From positions 1 to 64,000 of the forward strand of contig NZ_JAUHTR010000002.1 of NCBI RefSeq assembly GCF_030418125.1: a stretch of 64,000 nucleotides of DNA, written 5' to 3'. This DNA is from Fictibacillus fluitans (lineage in GTDB: Bacteria; Bacillota; Bacilli; Bacillales; Fictibacillaceae). The notes below the pieces were generated by a model. The model ran no database searches. It saw only the letters and a program-made list of their open reading frames with translations, and was not told the DNA's origin. The stretch's first letter is position 1. Each line of letters begins with the position of its first letter. Of the stretch, positions 62,739 through 64,000 are shown in pieces. The translations under genes and the position numbers were made by a program.

Positions 62739-62830
62739 GCGAAATCGCTCCCTTATGGAAATTTTATGTACACCCCTATATTCCATAGAAACCCAGCAAA
62801 TCCCCCTTCTATCACACAAAAAAAGGCACT

Positions 62831-63295
62831 TTAAGTCTGGGTAATTGGCACCCATAATTCATGGCGCGGTTTGTGACCTGGCCCATAATAACACTCAATA
62901 CAGGGCAAATTCGCAAGTTTATATCCGGATGCAGGAACCCACTCAGAATACAAATGTTTCCACGCTTCCGTAATATTGGGAAAAACAGCCCATGTGCCTG
63001 GCGGGATAAGCAATGTTTGCATGTCTTCAGGCAACTCGCCATCATACCGCACACCCATAAAATAATAGAATTCTTCATCAGTGATGGCTGCTCCATTCCC
63101 GCATACACCCAAAATGCCTTCTAATGAGCATTTCGGATTCTCCCAGGACATATCGATTAACTTCTGCATAAATCCTTCCTTTTTCGCTTTGCTCCAAAGG
63201 GTCGGAACCATTTTAAATGCTCTGTTTGTTTTTACCGGTTTACTGTTGCCTGCAATCCTTAGTTCAAAATCTAAGTTCTCAATTCGATATTCCAT
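62831..63295 (-). CDS. GyrI-like / AraC effector-binding domain protein
   Basis: 154 residues, a stand-alone GyrI-like small-molecule-binding domain with no DNA-binding part. Typical elements: an N-terminal beta strand (MEYRIENLDFELRIAG), YYFMGVRYDGELPEDM, PPGTWAVFP and the C-terminal ECYYGPG/HELWVPI strand ending. AAGGAG site. Related proteins bind or hydrolyse small toxic compounds. Confidence 0.85.
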   Translation of the reverse strand: MEYRIENLDFELRIAGNSKPVKTNRAFKMVPTLWSKAKKEGFMQKLIDMSWENPKCSLEGILGVCGNGAAITDEEFYYFMGVRYDGELPEDMQTLLIPPGTWAVFPNITEAWKHLYSEWVPASGYKLANLPCIECYYGPGHKPRHELWVPITQT

Positions 63296-63463
63296 TTCAG
63301 TGTCTCCTTTTATTGAAATTTGAAAGGAAATGAAAAATAATGTTAGGATTTCTACTATCAGTCTGCTAAATTACTTCCTTTAACAATACCATAAAAAGTA
63401 AATTGTCAGCTTGCCTTAACTATGTAACAATGGATTCCCTAAAATGAAGGAGAGGTGAGAGAG

Positions 63464-63823
63464 ATGAAGCCAGTTAGCGAAGAAAACCAAACATTGTCTA
63501 TTGATTCTCTGAGGTCAACGCTAAGCAAGCTCGAAAATTCCTGCAAAAGTATGAGCGGGAAAAATTCCAATACCACTCTTGTTGAAAAGAGACGAGATGC
63601 CATAAAAATAGGGTTAAACTGCCTGCAAAACGCCTGGCATGGAGCGGAATTTTCATACAGCGTTGAAACTGTCCGGTCCGCCCAATGCACTCTTCAGGAA
63701 TTACTTCCATCTATTCATAAACAGTATGAGAAAGTCAAAGAGGGAAGTGCACAAAAGACGTTACTACAAAGACGAATAGCGTCTATTGAACTGGCACTAG
63801 AGGCTTTAGAGGAGCATAACTAA
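63464..63823 (+). CDS. Hypothetical helical protein
   Basis: 119 residues, mostly helical with heptad-like segments (LRSTLSKLENSCKSM; RRIASIELALEALEEHN). The ATG at 63464 has GAGGTG 6 nt upstream; an in-frame GTG at 63455 is part of that site. Cytoplasmic. No family recognised. Confidence 0.6.
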   Translation: MKPVSEENQTLSIDSLRSTLSKLENSCKSMSGKNSNTTLVEKRRDAIKIGLNCLQNAWHGAEFSYSVETVRSAQCTLQELLPSIHKQYEKVKEGSAQKTLLQRRIASIELALEALEEHN

Positions 63824-63845
63824 AATTCATTATATATGTACAAAG

Positions 63846-63878
63846 GAACAGGTCGGAAATCCGACCCGTTCTTTTTAT
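63846..63878. terminator. Bidirectional terminator
   Basis: GAAC-A-GGTCGGA / TCCGACC-C-GTTC stem with a 2-nt apex and T-rich tail on the plus strand; the tail overlaps the stop of the next minus-strand gene. Confidence 0.75.
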
Positions 63879-64000
63879 TTATCGACTTTCGTAACCACAA
63901 GCGTTGGATTGCGGTAATAGACTGCCTCGCCCACAAAGATGAAGGGACGTACGGAGATAACATCATTGGCCTTAAGGTTTAACAGAATCGTCTTGGATCC
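63875..64000 (-). CDS. Hypothetical protein, C-terminal part only
   Basis: 41 codons before a TAA, running off the window edge. Translation ends NPTLVVTKVDK and contains RPFIFVGEAVYYR. Beta-strand-like pattern; too short to name. Confidence 0.5.
   Translation of the reverse strand, partial: GSKTILLNLKANDVISVRPFIFVGEAVYYRNPTLVVTKVDK

Overview
The window reads as chromosome of a mesophilic, endospore-forming Bacillaceae. Evidence: low-to-medium GC with strong AGGAGG-type ribosome sites and many TTG/GTG starts; a SleB-like germination hydrolase; a gamma-type small acid-soluble spore protein; collagen-like spore-surface proteins; a Rok-type nucleoid protein; CcpA-type cre sites. A Fictibacillus-like genome is my best guess, but it is only a guess. 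I see no rRNA, tRNA, CRISPR array, prophage or intact insertion sequence.

Layout. 0.1-8.1 kb: beta-galactoside locus (lipoprotein, two permeases, GH35 and GH42 beta-galactosidases, LacI regulator). 8.3-18 kb: fused peptide-type permease, Rok homologue, LytR-CpsA-Psr enzyme, SleB-like lytic enzyme, Gfo/Idh oxidoreductase, 2-hydroxyacid dehydrogenase plus MFS acid-sugar transporter, P-loop kinase. 18.2-24.3 kb: complete ribose operon rbsRKDACB with two perfect palindromic operators. 24.7-26.6 kb: asparagine synthetase. 26.6-35.1 kb: sigma-54-driven 5-oxoproline locus (PxpB, PxpC, biotin carrier, biotin carboxylase, PxpA, then the sigma-54 activator and a second PxpB/PxpC pair). 35.7-40.6 kb: spore-surface and lipid genes (two collagen-like proteins, two patatin lipases, a gamma-SASP). 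40.9-44.7 kb: nucleotidyltransferase, secreted protein of unknown role, secreted glycosidase-like protein. 44.9-51.8 kb: beta-mannoside locus (LacI regulator coupled to a kinase, divergent from ABC importer, DUF1861 protein and GH130 phosphorylase). 52-64 kb: membrane and zinc-ribbon proteins, a large cytosolic beta-propeller, a MurE paralogue, a coiled-coil membrane protein, a PadR/pentapeptide/ABC-2 operon, and small DinB, VOC and GyrI-like proteins.

How it works together. Three sugar uptake systems each sit with a LacI-type regulator and operator or cre-like sites. The galactoside and mannoside importers have no ATPase gene, so they probably share a general MsmX-type ATPase encoded elsewhere. 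The 5-oxoproline locus has a textbook -24/-12 promoter with tandem palindromes upstream, and the matching activator lies at the end of the operon.

Most unusual signal: intergenic arrays with a repeat period of 20-21 bp (two helical turns). At least four unit families are present (A at 4 sites, B at 1, C at 2, D at 1). Families A and B are exactly 21 bp and share the same 5' leader (TGAAAATGAYGTG) although their repeat units differ. I know no described element with this architecture.
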